Part shown: one piece after another, positions 1-12,746 of the stretch
How positions within the stretch are numbered: the stretch's first letter is position 1
How the letters are laid out: each line of letters starts with the position of its first letter
Source: Sycobia sp. Sy_11
Taxonomy: Eukaryota > Arthropoda > Insecta > Hymenoptera > Epichrysomallidae
Direction: 5' to 3'
Length of the DNA: 64,000 bases
Assembly (NCBI GenBank): GCA_018907035.1
Contig: JACCIC010000288.1
Location: 143,501-207,500, forward strand
Translations under genes and position numbers: made by a program
The notes under the pieces: model-generated
The model's database searches: none
What the model saw: only the letters and a program-made list of their open reading frames with translations
Told to the model about the DNA's origin: nothing

Positions 1-34
1 GCAATACGTTCGTATTCCCTCTGTCTCCTCACCA

Positions 35-84
<50 letters not shown>

Positions 85-186
85 CATCGATAAATTTGCC
101 TCTTTAATACCTTCGATCCATCAAGATCGTCCGGATTCGTCGCTGATGCGATTTATTAGCGGATCCATTAAAATAGCCACGGGGAA

Positions 187-223
<37 letters not shown>

Positions 224-514
224 CTCTACTGCGCATATATAAGTACTAGAATGGATATATATAATATAGCAGCGGGCGACGCCTACGCGCAAGAACCTCT
301 CAGAACCAGTATGTATATATATATCAACTCTTTACCATACGGAGGTATGTAATAAGTACAATTCGCTCCGCTAAATATTGCAATACTGCAATAAATTGCT
401 GATGACGGACATATATGTGAACAAGTAATCGCGTATTTATAGAAAAGAGAAAAAAATATTGATAACAATATTCAAAATCTAAGAATACTATAATAGAGAA
501 AATAATGTAAAAAT

Positions 515-575
<61 letters not shown>

Positions 576-720
576 TCTCCACACACACGCACGCACGCAC
601 GGAATAGTGCGAGCGCACAGGGTTACGACCGACCCCCTAAGGTAGAGTATACAATGAGGACATGGGCAGATCTCGATTGCTGGTATTCATTTCATCTCTA
701 AACAAATAACACTAGGTTTT
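1..720. repeat. Microsatellite cluster: (CT)n 37-82, (CT)n 192-221, (AT)n 524-574, CA/CG tract 581-601
   Basis: Simple arrays are separated by short unique AT-rich sequence. Open frames here (poly-SL, poly-RE, poly-YI) are array translations. Confidence 0.95.
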
Positions 721-1318
721 TGTTATAAATTTTATGTTCTGTATGGATTTCTATGCGATTCTCCGTAAGTGTTTAAATGTCTAACAAGTCCGTTTCAATC
801 GTTCGGTACGTCGAATTTTGATAGATAGAATTTCGTGCACGCCTAAATACATAACCGTTAATAAGTGTCTAAATTGATACTTGCTATTTATATGATAAAA
901 AAACTAATAGTCAATAAAAAATAGTCAATAAAAAAAACTTTTAAATGAATTACTAAAATTATTATCTATACATTTCGTTCAAATATGTTTAGACATATAT
1001 GCAGCTATATATTTTACCAGATTTTTGTTAATGTTATACATAATTTTATATAATTGCTATCTCGTACCCGATGCATGGGGGAGAAGGTCCACTTTTGGAG
1101 GCTTTAAGTTTCATTTAATTAAATATAATTTTCCTGTTTGTTTTGCTCCATAAAACTGGCATCTTAAATTATAATGTTTGCAATTTTTTATTGTCATATC
1201 TCAACGCAATATTATAATATCAGGATATATAATTCAATTTGGGATGCTCGCCATGCCCAACTTTCCCCTTCATTTGTGATCGATTAAGGATACATACTAT
1301 TTATAAAGTTGACAAGCA

Positions 1319-1336
1319 CCTATATATGTATATATG

Positions 1337-1367
<31 letters not shown>

Positions 1368-1368
1368 G

Positions 1369-1402
<34 letters not shown>

Positions 1403-1411
1403 CGTATATAC

Positions 1412-1485
<74 letters not shown>

Positions 1486-1487
1486 CG
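1319..1487. repeat. Compound (AT)n/(GTAT)n array, ~168 bp
   Basis: This is the longest AT-type array in the window. Interspersed GTATAT and CGTATA variants sit in its left half, with a pure (AT)n tail of about 70 bp. Confidence 0.97.
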
Positions 1488-1722
1488 CATTCGATATCTA
1501 AAGTCTAGGTATACATAGTACAGTCCAGATTATTTCGTCACCCAAAGTGGCATTGACTGTGGAAGATTAGACTTCTATATGTATATATAATATATCTCGG
1601 ACTTTTGAAAAGCGTGGCGATAAAATTAAAAAAAAAAACTGCTCGCATCGGTCGTCATTGGTCGCTCGTATCGTCAACTGTGAAAACAATTCTGACAGGT
1701 AATTCAGCTGCCTTTTCCCCCT

Positions 1723-1727
<5 letters not shown>

Positions 1728-1776
<49 letters not shown>
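1728..1776. repeat. (CT)n array with one TTCT interruption
   Basis: About 49 bp of CT dinucleotides, broken near 1757. Confidence 0.95.
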
Positions 1777-1778
<2 letters not shown>

Positions 1779-1779
1779 A

Positions 1780-3130
1780 GTTTCGTACACGCGCGAGCCA
1801 ATGTCCAAGAATAGCAGTCGCGGGCGACTCGTCGAGGCAAATCAATGGGTCTCGCGATTTTGCAATAATGAGCCGGCGAGCGATACAACCAGGCGTGAAT
1901 TGAGGTTAAACGTATACATAGATATATTATTCGTATACGCGTATATACACATGAATTCTGGGCGAGCGATTGTGTGCCTGTGTGCGAATTTTACTTAAAA
2001 TATGCAAATGCCGAAAGAATTATGGGACGTTTTTGTACGCGCTGTCAATAGTTCGCGCGGACGCAGTTAATTGGCAAATAATTTATTTACTACAATCCCA
2101 GTTTATTAAAAAAGAAGTGTTTGAAAGTAATTCAAAGTATTATGTAGAATAAAATACGAGATGTGTAGGTTTTAACGATCATCAGATTCTCGTGTATGTA
2201 TAGATATGTTTTGTGTGTATATAATATGTATCCATACAAGCTGGGGCAAGGAAGAAACTATTAGAAGCGAATAAAGTAAGTAGAAAAGTCCTTGTCTCGT
2301 CTCTCTGCTGAATTATGCATAAATTCAAGCAATTATTAGACTATCTTAGAAGCCAATTTGCGGCACTTGCCCTCCAGATGGCTAATGTATACTTTAGGTG
2401 TATATATAATATTGCCATTTTTCGCTTTCTATCGTGTACATCATCGTTATATAATGCTTTGTAGATATAGTATACTAGAACTGTTATTTGCAATTTGTCA
2501 TAATACCTCTACTTTTCCTTTTGAAGCTTAAGGAACAGGACGACGAAAGCTCCTTCTACTGCAATTACAAAAAAAAAAACAAAATGCACGAAATAGATAG
2601 ATAAATTTATTTGTAAACTGAGGACTCTAGGTCGGCAATAGTCCATACATATAATAATAGTTCAATGCGCAATATAACATTATCAACGAAATAAAAGTAT
2701 ATAAAAACCTCAAAAAATAAATTTAAAAATAAATTAAAATTAATATGATGGTAATAAAAGTGAATTTAAAATATATAATTATTGAGAAAGATATTAGACT
2801 AATTTAGATAGTGCAAAGCATTTGATGGTAGAGTAACTGTTCGAGACGGAATTCCGTACAATATTTACGTATAGCTACTGGAGTTTCGTTGAATAGATAT
2901 ACCGCTCCAATAATAAATGAATATTTAAAATAAATTAAATTTAAATAAGTTACATTCTAAAGGTTGACGTCTTCAACGAGCCCGTTGCTTCTAATTGACG
3001 AACCCTAAAGCAGTTAAATAAAAAGATTCAGGGCTTTCCAGCTTAAGATTGTTAGCCAGAAGATTATAAGTCATATGCATACGTGAGTCGAGCCGAAAAA
3101 GTTAAATTCGAAGTATGCGATAAAGTTAAA
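1780..3130. other. Unassigned AT-rich sequence
   Basis: No recognisable gene. The part below 3130 may be the far 3' end of the retrotransposon whose reverse transcriptase lies at 3130-3815, but no motif survives to prove it. The rest is unique sequence with short A-rich tracts. Confidence 0.5.
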
Positions 3131-3815
3131 TAAAAAAAAATTAACCCACGGCGTTCTAAGTAGATACCCATGCAATGATCAAAGACGGAAAATATTAACG
3201 CCTTAACCTAAATTGAGCTCATATCTCTGGTGGATAAAATCTCCACATTTACGAAGGCCAGATGGTCAATCACAAGATTTATGGGAAAGATTGGTACATA
3301 GCTGAGATACAGATTTAACATAACCCCTAAACTTTTCACTCTATCACAAACTGTGATTGTATTAGCCACGATATGTACAGACGAACGATCTTATATAATA
3401 TGATTATGTAAAGCCGTGACTACCAAATCATATGGCTTGAGCTTTTCTAATATAAATCCTAAGCCCATTCGCTAATGCCTAAACACTGAAATTAGTTCAA
3501 ATTCTCGTGTAAGTAATGAATTATATCGCGGGCTTGAACTAAACCTGTTAAAAATAACACATGCTAAAATCATCTGCGTATAAATGGCAAATAGGGGAAA
3601 ATGAGAGGACCAAAAACTTGCCTCGTGATATTCCTGAATTACGGGACAATGGGTCCCAAAAATTACCACTAGGACCCGCAATAACTTGTGATCAGATAGA
3701 GAGAATTGATTGAATCAATTGACAAACGCAGTTGGAATGGCCTAAAAGTTTAAGCTTATCCGTCAAAAGCGAAATATTTACCAGGTCAAAGGTATTGGAT
3801 AGGTTGGTAGGTAAA
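3130..3815 (-). pseudogene. Decayed non-LTR retrotransposon (LINE) reverse transcriptase
   Basis: Read from 3815 down, the three minus-strand frames together give successive landmarks of a non-LTR reverse transcriptase. There is SNTFDLVN (the usual SKAFDLVN block) near 3800-3775. LLTDKLKLLGHSNCVCQLIQ follows near 3770. The catalytic HLYADDF box has its YADD codons at 3580-3569. QARDIIHYLHENLN and ISEWA come next, then CDRVKSLGVMLNLYLSY near 3350-3300 and the thumb-like KALIFSVFDHCMGIYLERRG, ending near 3150. Stops and frame changes separate these blocks, so no product is possible. The 5' part and endonuclease are missing and the fragment abuts a (GATA)n(GA)n array. The clade (jockey, CR1 or I-like) cannot be fixed by eye. 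It is antisense to the plus strand, in the same sense as the inferred host intron. Confidence 0.85.
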
Positions 3816-3824
3816 GAAAGAATG

Positions 3825-3931
<107 letters not shown>

Positions 3932-4045
3932 ACACGATAAATCCTTCTGAATTGATAGGGAAGAAATACCTGTAGATACATCCTGTTTAATAAATTTTCA
4001 CACCACCTCTGTGCATTCCCATCAAACAAGTGCATCTTTTGCAGA

Positions 4046-4048
<3 letters not shown>

Positions 4049-4084
<36 letters not shown>

Positions 4085-4108
4085 GTGTGCGCGCGCGCGT
4101 GTGTGTTG
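4049..4108. repeat. (CT)n followed by GT/GC alternating tract
   Basis: About 33 bp of CT, then an alternating purine-pyrimidine segment (GTGTGCGCGCGCGCGTGTGT) able to form Z-DNA. Confidence 0.93.
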
Positions 4109-4260
4109 TTCGTACCTGAACCTTGTACCCATCGCGAGATAAACATAAATCCACGCACGTACCGATAAACACCCATCGGCGAATCATCGCCTATATATTT
4201 AAAATATGACGGTGGGAAAGTAAGTACACGTGACCTTTGTCAGCCGGCCGAATTGATCGT

Positions 4261-4294
4261 CAATAACAACAACAACAATAACAACAACAACAAC
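4261..4294. repeat. (AAC)n trinucleotide array
   Basis: About eleven AAC/AAT units. Confidence 0.93.
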
Positions 4295-4412
4295 TACTAT
4301 AGGTTCAAGAGTTGAAAGAGGAGGCGAGGTAAAAGCAGATATAGATATACGGGGGGAGGGCGATCCTTTTAGTAGATCTAGCGCCCTGCGCAAAGATTTA
4401 TATAGTTTATAT

Positions 4413-4413
<1 letters not shown>

Positions 4414-4457
<44 letters not shown>
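4414..4457. repeat. (AT)n array
   Basis: About 44 bp, bordered on the right by a CpG-rich stretch of about 180 bp. Confidence 0.95.
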
Positions 4458-4460
<3 letters not shown>

Positions 4461-4689
4461 GGTTCGTCCGTGCACCTGAGTTCAAGACTCCTCCTCCCCA
4501 GCACCGCCAACAGGGTTCGGGGCATTCGCGCGCTCGCGCACGCGCGCGTTTGCACCGCGGGAGTTCACGTCCCGCGGTAATTGGGAACCTGCAGTGTGCG
4601 GATGGGAGGAAAATGTGCTTCGCGGGGTTGCCGAGCGGCCTTTTGATTGGTATATAGTATATATATATATACATAGGCACATACACAAA

Positions 4690-7134
4690 TCTATTTGATT
4701 TTTCTTACTCTTTCCCTTCTCTCAGCCTTAACTCCGTTGAACTCTCCCCCTTCCATCTCTCTCTCTCTTCCTCTCTCTTTTTTTAATTATCGCAGTATTC
4801 AATTTTACTCGGTAATATAACTTATGCGGGTAACTTTTGATTTATCGTGTATACGGCTATTATATTGGAATTTTTCTAATGCGCGCGCCACAAGAGGCAG
4901 AAATGCACGTTGATAGTGTAGTATGTGTGTCTGTTTCGTAATTAATTTATATGTATGTAAGATCGTAAGGTACAATTATAATCCTTGGGACGGAGGGGTG
5001 GAGAGATCTATGTAAGAAAGGAATGGAGATTTGTCTGTGACTGCCCACAATATATACAATACACACGCACACATGCGCACAGGGAAAAGAGCGCTCAATT
5101 CTAATTATTCATTAAATTCTTTCGGTACTTTTTCTTTTTCTTTCGTGCGTATAGGAAAACAAAAAGAAAAATGCAAGTATACATCACATCGCGTAGGATA
5201 TAATAGCTAAGCAAACCCTTGACCATATATTATATCCTTTCAGACGCTTCTGTAAGCATAAATAATTTCAATTAAGGATAATTGATTTTCGTATATGGTT
5301 TCTGCAAAACATACATATATATGAAGATTATTACAAAAGACAAATATATTTCACGCTTCTTCGAGTATTACATTTCAATTGCAAGGGGCTAAAAGGGTAG
5401 GAAAAAAGGAAGACCTTGAAAGCGTATATTAACGAGTAGAAACTTCGAGGAGTTCAGATTTTTCAATGTTCTATAATTGTCGTGAAAAGTTTTACACAAT
5501 AGTTCTGCTATTTCGAGTTACCTGTACATATAGTGTTAAGGAATATAATACATACGAGATAAATCATTTGGTCATTGAAAAACCATTATACAGTTCTTTC
5601 ATTCGGTATTTAGCGAGAGAAATTTTTCCTGTATATCATGAATGACCGATGGTTTCGTACAGATATTAGATTTTTTTTTTTTGTAAAACAGCATTTATTT
5701 ATCTGATTGGCGTGTCTCGACCGTTTTATTATTATAATTTTTTTAATCTTTTGTACGACTACCGAAGGTAAAACTGTATTTGTATCACGTCAAATATACG
5801 AAGTAAATGAAGATATACAACAATCTATAAACATTTATAGAACATTTTAGATTTGGAAACTATTATTTTATCTTACGGACGTTGTTCTGCACGGATTGCG
5901 AATCATTTACGAAGTAATATATATTCATTTTTCTAGAATGTACGTATGTGGTCAGTGCATCGTTGAAAATGTATTCGTGTGCAAAATTCAAGCGCTTTTA
6001 AATTATAATTCTTTACGATCACGTTAATTTTTTTTTTTTAAATATCTTCATCACCTCATATCGAAACGTCTTCATTAATAATATAAAAAATTTAGCGAAT
6101 AAAAACGACTGATTGCAAAGATGTTCACTTATTGCGGAATGTTTGACAGATCAATCCCAATCCGATATGAATGGAGAAGATTTATATACGATGAATTAAT
6201 CAGGTATTCAAAGTTTTCTTCGCAAAATTTGAATCTGATATTATACCGATGAGAATGTTCAATTGCATAATCGAGAATAATATAATGGATTTATTTCCTA
6301 CTGTTTTGATTATCTACAGAATATTATTAACAGCCTATATTACAGTAGCTGCCGATGAAAAGAGTTTATAAAACTAATTAAAAGTTAAAAAACTAATTAT
6401 AACGTACTTATCGTCGATAATAATTGAATTCAGAAAAAGGAATAATTTTCATTTATTCTGGTTTTTTTTGGATAATTAGATATTCAATGGATTATTAAAA
6501 CTTTTTCCAACATAAAAACCAGAAAAATGGGTTTTAATCAATATACCATTTGGGAAAGATTAAGTATTCATGTCTAACGTGACAATTCAAAACTCTCGTA
6601 TTTTTATAGTACATGCGTAATGATATATTTGAAGTATTTTTAACGCAACTAATTTAAAACATTGATACAATATTAAGGTCGTCAGAAATCTATATTAAAT
6701 CATGGAGCTTGAATCTTGCTTGAAACAATGCAAATTCTTTATCTGCTGCACAGGGCGGAAATATGTCCAAGGTCGTCCCTGAATAAACTTACGTGCGTCC
6801 GCCCGAAGAAGTTAATTTAATAATATAGATCGATTGAAAAATAAATCTATTATTTTTCAAAATCATACACTTACAAATCAGCTTAATGTACGAATTCTGA
6901 AGAACGGCGATGTAACACTCACCTGAAACAGACAAAAAGCAAATAATTATATCAAAATAGTATAATTTTTTATTATATTAGAAGAAGAAAATTTATCTAC
7001 GTTTCAAGAATCACATCTGTATTATAAGATACAATTCGCTTTCCTTTAAAGAATCGCGCGCCACTCGAACGGAAACGTCAGAGACGTCTCTATTTTTTAG
7101 CCAATTTTATGGCTTTTCTGTTATTTATATATAG

Positions 7135-7140
<6 letters not shown>
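4690..7140. other. Unassigned AT-rich unique sequence with the recursive splice site at its right
   Basis: About 2.4 kb without a recognisable exon, transposon or long array. The only structured element seen is the minus-strand recursive splice site at 6869-6946. Confidence 0.6.
6869..6946 (-). promoter_or_regulatory. Recursive splice site (ratchet point) with downstream 5' splice site
   Basis: Reading the minus strand, a T-rich tract (about 6946-6926, including TTTTTGTCTG) ends in TTTCAG and is followed with no intervening base by GTGAGT. The junction lies between 6923 and 6922. This is the juxtaposed 3'/5' splice site of zero-nucleotide recursive splicing: the upstream part of the intron is removed first, and the regenerated GTGAGT then serves as donor for the next step. 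A second donor match, GTAAGTG, starts at 6874, so a 48-nt recursive-splicing exon (6922-6875) is possible. Its third reading frame is open. An ordinary 48-nt microexon that happens to start with GTGAGT is the main alternative. No similar site was found on the plus strand nearby. Confidence 0.75.

Positions 7141-7143
<3 letters not shown>

Positions 7144-7182
<39 letters not shown>
7144..7182. repeat. (AT)n array
   Basis: Pure AT dinucleotides, about 39 bp. Confidence 0.95.
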
Positions 7183-7185
<3 letters not shown>

Positions 7186-7345
7186 ATAAATAAAGTATAA
7201 TGGCCACGGAGCGGCAGAGTCCCCCGGCAAAACTCGGCTAAATACATATCCGAAACGAATAAATCACGCGGTTAACTGCGATTGAACTGTATCACAATGA
7301 AGGGGGCGACGGCGCGCTTTCCACGTATATATTTCCGCGAAAGCT

Positions 7346-7364
7346 ATCTCTCTCTTTCTCTCCC

Positions 7365-7404
<40 letters not shown>

Positions 7405-7616
7405 TCTCGTTCACGATTCAATTGCTCTCCCGGGGTGGACAATAAAAAAAAAGAAAAAAAAAAGGAAGAAGAATCGAATCGTCGAGGATATTATACATAC
7501 GTGACTGCGGATTCAAGTGTGGAATCGAGATTCGGAACAAAAACACATACGCGCGCGCGGACACTAACCCGAGGACTATATGGCCAAAATAAAAATGTTA
7601 TTCAACCTCTCAAGTG

Positions 7617-7656
<40 letters not shown>
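7346..7656. repeat. (CT)n 7346-7408 and (AT)n 7619-7656 flanking unique sequence
   Basis: The 150-codon plus-strand frame crossing both arrays is mostly poly-SL and poly-YI and is not credited as a gene. Confidence 0.93.
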
Positions 7657-7658
<2 letters not shown>

Positions 7659-8206
7659 TTATATATATCTTGTGGATTTCAATGACACTTTGCCGAAGAA
7701 GATCAAACGCATTAACGGTCAGACCGTGAGATAGATAGATAGATAGATGTAGAGACAGAGAAAGAGAGAAAAAGTGAGGGAGGAGGGGAGAGAGCAGGCA
7801 TAGGGCGAGGCAGAGTGACACAGTGATAAAAGGGTGAATAAAACAACGGCGCCTGAAGCGAGTACATAATTCCTATACGAGTTTTCAGATTCAATTTTTT
7901 TTTCACACAAGCTTTTCATAAACGGCTCTCGCCTCGCGATCGGCTCTCAGGCGGTTTTGTAAGTTCTCCGAGTCTTCCACCCTCTCCCCCCCCCACTTGC
8001 AACGCTCGAGAATAAAATCAATAAAACAAAAAAACAAAAAAAGAAACAAAAGCCTCGCAAAGTCAATTACACGCTTTTGCGCGCGTCACTTCTCCAATAT
8101 ATAAATAAATAGGTACGTTCACCCATCGAGAGATTTACGCGCGATCCCGTGCGAGCGAGTTGACGCGCATTTGTCCCTCCCTCTCCAGCCCTTTCGACGA
8201 AAAATA

Positions 8207-8230
8207 CCAAAAAAAAAAAAAAAAAAAAAA
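8207..8230. repeat. Poly(A) tract
   Basis: About 23 A residues followed by (AAAAC)n units. No retroposed sequence was recognised upstream. Confidence 0.9.
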
Positions 8231-8279
8231 CAAAACAAAACAAAACCTGTACAAGAACACTCGTGGTCCTCGATAAGCT

Positions 8280-8640
8280 GCCGAGTTTTTTCCCCGTCGC
8301 AGGGTGGCGAAGGCGGAGGCAGGGAGGGGAGCGAGTAAGGGAGCAGCAGCGCGACTTCGAGCCGAAAGACCCGGGAAAAGCGCGCCCGCCCTTACCAGCG
8401 TAAATTATTTTACCGCGCGCTCGTGCCCTTTTTTTTCGGATTATAACGCGCGGCGTCGAGCGCGGCAGAGTGGGGGGGGGGGTCGCTTTTCTCGTCCTCG
8501 TTCCCCCCGCCCCCCCAAAAACCGCGTTCCCTCCAACGGGCGTTCCGCGCCGCGTCGCGCCGCGCGCCCGGTCGCGCTTATTTGTCGTATAGGTAGCGCA
8601 ACGGGTACTACAGTGCGCGAGATGCGCGGGAAACAAAAAA
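8280..8640. other. CpG-rich patch
   Basis: A GC- and CpG-rich segment with G-runs (8471-8482) and CGCG clusters, in sharp contrast to its AT-rich surroundings. Overlapping frames on both strands look like GC-rich shadows. Possible regulatory sequence; nothing specific was identified. Confidence 0.45.
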
Positions 8641-8767
8641 AATATATAAATCCTTGGATGCCTAAATTTATGTTCATCGGGGGTTATATCATATACACGG
8701 GGGGGGGGGAGGGGTTAACGTGCTGGAAAGCGAATTCGAGGTGTGGAGGGATTATTTCTCATGCGCT

Positions 8768-8815
8768 CTCTCGCTCTCTCTCTCTCTCTCCTTCTCCCTT
8801 TCTCTCGCTCTCTCT
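8768..8815. repeat. (CT)n array, imperfect
   Basis: CT dinucleotides with CTTCTCCCTTT and GCT interruptions. Confidence 0.9.
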
Positions 8816-9391
8816 AATATACTACTCCCCCTTTCTCACGTTGAATGGGCTCTGGCTGTGATGGTGCGGCATTGCGTTTTGCGGTTTTCGATAGAACTGT
8901 TAGATGTGACTTTTTGATTATACATATACGTATACATATACATAAAAATATATATATATATGTATCGCGAGTGGATCGTAACTGCATTGGGTGTTGTACG
9001 AGTAATCGAGATGCGCATAAATCACGTTTGGGCGTGTGTTTTTTCAATGCGCCTCAGTGGACTCGGCGTACATTAGTATATATATATATATAGATATATG
9101 TTGGACGCCGGATCAAATGCAGTCATTGGTCGGGAGGCGTGAAAATATGCAAAGCCGCTGCGGAATATTTATTTATCGCGACCCGGCTGAGTAATAATAA
9201 ATCCTGCCGATTTTAAAACGTACTAAATTTTTAATCTACGCACACGGTCGTGTATTGTATGGTTAATTATAACAGTTTTCACTTTCATCGACAATTTATG
9301 TATTATATACAATGATTCGCATCCAAAATCTCGGGGATGATTTTTTATTATTTTTTTTAAACTATTGCCGAATTCGGATAAAAGGTAACAA

Positions 9392-9393
<2 letters not shown>

Positions 9394-9437
<44 letters not shown>
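9394..9437. repeat. (AT)n array
   Basis: About 44 bp, pure. Confidence 0.95.
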
Positions 9438-9439
<2 letters not shown>

Positions 9440-10093
9440 GGGAGATATGAATCTCAAGTGCATAAGCGCCCGCGTAATTTGAATTTACGGGCGTGCATAA
9501 TATATAGCGATCTAATCGGAAATCACTGCTATGAATACGGAGCGCCCTAGTTGGAATATAATAGCTATTCGCTGTCGTTGGCTGTTCGCGATCGTTCACG
9601 ACAAAAAAATCCACAGGATGTGCCAGGATACGATTTCTCGCACTACCGGACGGGTAACGATCAAAGCATACAAGTTCTAAATTAAGAAGGTTTCCATGGA
9701 TTTTGGAAAGATCGTCGCGCGTACCCGCTGTCGGTCGGGTCGACGAGCGAGGGCGGTGGTAATCGAGAAGACGGGCGCGGAGTTGTTGCGCGTTATCTGG
9801 GGAATATGGGGCAGTGGCGCGGGGGGATGGGGGGGGGTTAAATAACCGCGGAAGGGGCCAGCAATCGTTTAGAGGTATATCGACGTCGTTCGTTTAGATT
9901 GAAATTCGTTAAAGCCTGAAAAGCCTGAGCTCGTTGTCATTAGAATAAGTCACTAATTTACGTGAAAATTTCCACGCCCCCATAGCCCGATCGAGAACCG
10001 AATGAGCACACACGTTCATTGGTAGATGAAAATTCGGCGCGTAGCACAAACTACCGATTCGTGGATCTGAATAATCATATTTGGGACACCTTT

Positions 10094-10129
10094 TGTGTGT
10101 GTGTGTGTGTGTGCGCGCGTGCGCGCGCT
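10094..10129. repeat. (TG)n(CG)n alternating tract
   Basis: 36 bp of uninterrupted purine-pyrimidine alternation, strong Z-DNA potential. Confidence 0.93.
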
Positions 10130-10858
10130 AAAAATAGACATTATATAAAAAATATATACGTTTATATCAAAGTGCTGCAAGCGATATCTCGTTAAACATT
10201 CGTATAACGTATGAAAAAAACGTATATAGCCGTATTACAACATCAGAGCAAATGTTGGAAATTTTTATACATATTAACAACACCTCTGAATTAAAGAATT
10301 TCCTTTTTTCAGCATCGTATATTATCGAGTGGTTCATTATATATATATATATATATATATATATTTCTATGTATATGTATATGTATCTGTATATAATCGT
10401 TAAACGATCGCCTGGGGATGACGAGTTCTCGATCGCCAATGATGCCAGATGCGCGTCCAAACGTCAAATTCCTCCGATTGCGCTTTACGATCTCCGGATA
10501 AAAAAAGGCGAGAATTAACGCATTCAATGGGACAGAGCAAGGAGTCGAACAGCCCTCGAAAACCAATGTATCGTCGGTCGATTTCTTTCACGAAATCCTC
10601 TACGACTTTTCGATAAAAATCATTATGCCCGATAAATAGTGTCTCGGAAAGATCTTCGGGCGTATATATTACACTTGTGATACTATCTATATATAAATAT
10701 ATTTAATGAAAAGAGTTTAATTGGAAATATGTGGTGTGTGTGTATATATATTCGTATATATTAAACACATTATAAAGGACATACTTTACCTTTTACAATT
10801 TTGCTCTCTCCGAAAATTCTCTCGACAATAAATCTCGATTAACGAAAATCTGCTCGCT

Positions 10859-10869
10859 TATATATATAC

Positions 10870-10932
<63 letters not shown>
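10859..10932. repeat. (AT)n array
   Basis: About 74 bp with two CATATA interruptions at the left end. A shorter array lies at 10338-10364. Confidence 0.95.
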
Positions 10933-10936
<4 letters not shown>

Positions 10937-11235
10937 TCAAAGAACTTTAGGATTGGATTTTCCCGACATTATGTTCCCCCGCGCGTCTATGCGGAAAATA
11001 ACGACGGTCGACATATGCGCCCCCTTACATAATAAGTTGTGTGTGCACCTCGTAGCGGGGGGTATGAGGTTGAGTGCGAGCGCACCGGTTCACAAACTAC
11101 AAGGGGGCAAGAGTGTCCCCCTCTCCTCTCCTGTCACCTCCGCATTACGACATCGTTATCGAACTACAATTTTTGACGGGTAACATACTCGGCGGGCCGG
11201 TATATAATTATAATAATGCTACTCGTCCCATGATA

Positions 11236-11236
<1 letters not shown>

Positions 11237-11301
<65 letters not shown>
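11237..11301. repeat. (AT)n array
   Basis: About 65 bp, pure. Confidence 0.96.
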
Positions 11302-11303
<2 letters not shown>

Positions 11304-11309
11304 CGTCCA

Positions 11310-12720
11310 GCACACCCGTTGCGGGTTAAACGGTTTTCTTAATCGAATTTCAAATAAATCAACTTTATTTATATATATAGTCCAAGCCAAATCGGAAAAT
11401 CTGTTTAACAGGAAGTACGGATTCCCTACAAAGTATGCAATATTTATTTACTGTATTAGTACACGTACCATTGGAATTTTTTCCTTCAGTAAGTATGTAG
11501 TGTAGAACCAGTATCGAACCAAACGTAATTAAGATTATAATTTTGGCATGAATTTGGAAAAAATGACGTTGGATGTTACTGGTTCGGAAACAATGAAAAA
11601 CATAATACGAGCAACTGACGAAGGCGAAAAACAGGATAGTTTATGTAAAATTGACAAAAAATAAAAAAAATTCTTTTGCCTCCTCATATATATAACCGAA
11701 TAAACAATGTTTTGTCTTCCTTTTTTTCTTCTTTATATCACCGATAATGGGCATTTGTTCTTCGATATTTTTATTTTGAAACTATAGGATCTTCGTATAC
11801 GACTGGTCAAGTATACGCGGTGAAATTGAAGCTTCGAAAGTTTCCCCCGCGCAGCGTTTATTGGTAAGACGGAAAAAGAAGAGGACAATGGGAGACGCTC
11901 AAGCTGTGAGCTGCAAATCGAGATTTCGAGGCGAATTCACGGGCCAATTCATCGGCAGGATTTAAGAGCCTGGGCTTGGCATTTCATCTCGAGTTCCATT
12001 TGTTATTTGGGATTTTTGTTTCCAGGCATAACTCATTAAACATTAATGAAATCTATTAATACATAACTTTATGTTTCTATCATTACGACGAATATGTGAT
12101 ACTTTTAATCGTATCAAAATTGCTTTATGAACGTTTCGTATATGTTTGTCAATCGGTGACCAACTCTTCCGCAGCGCGTGCATCTCGGTGGAAAAATATA
12201 CTTTTACAATTGAAACAACTCGTCACTTACCGGCAACGTTGCAAAATCCACGTAACTGTTCCGGGTATACAAAGACTGTCAATTAATCGAAAACGGGAAA
12301 TAAGACAAAATCCTAATAGATATCCAGGACTTATTATTAAACTCCCCTGTGTTTGACATTCCGGATGATTATTTTTTTTATTATATTCCTTAACCATGTC
12401 AACTTTTTATCGAATTGAAGCCTTTCCAAATTGGAGGCTTTTTCGTTTTTATTTTTTTTTTTGATCATTTCCCTTTGAATGTATTCATATGTAAAATCCG
12501 GTGGAAAATTCAGAAATTTCGTTAAAAAATTCATGATTTTGCAGATGAGTTTCAGTCGGGCTTGACCAGAACGTATGAAAGGTCAAGAGAGAAGGGAGCG
12601 GGCTATTATAATACTAATTGGCACTCAATATCACTGACCTTGTAAAAAAAAGCTATGCATGTGGGACCCTCGAATTCGCGAAAATCAACCGAGTTATGGA
12701 AAAAACATTTTGCTCAATCG
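11310..12720. other. Unassigned unique sequence
   Basis: No exon or transposon recognised. A moderately GC-rich block at about 11820-11990 contains few stops but no family motif. Confidence 0.5.
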
Positions 12721-12746
12721 TTTTTTTTTTTTTTTTTTTTTTTTTT
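12721..12746. repeat. Poly(T) tract
   Basis: 26 T residues; no flanking target duplication recognised. Confidence 0.93.

Noticed and set aside
12721..12746. Poly(T) tracts (also 17234-17254) as tails of minus-strand retroposed copies
   Set aside because: No recognisable retroposed sequence or target duplication beside them.
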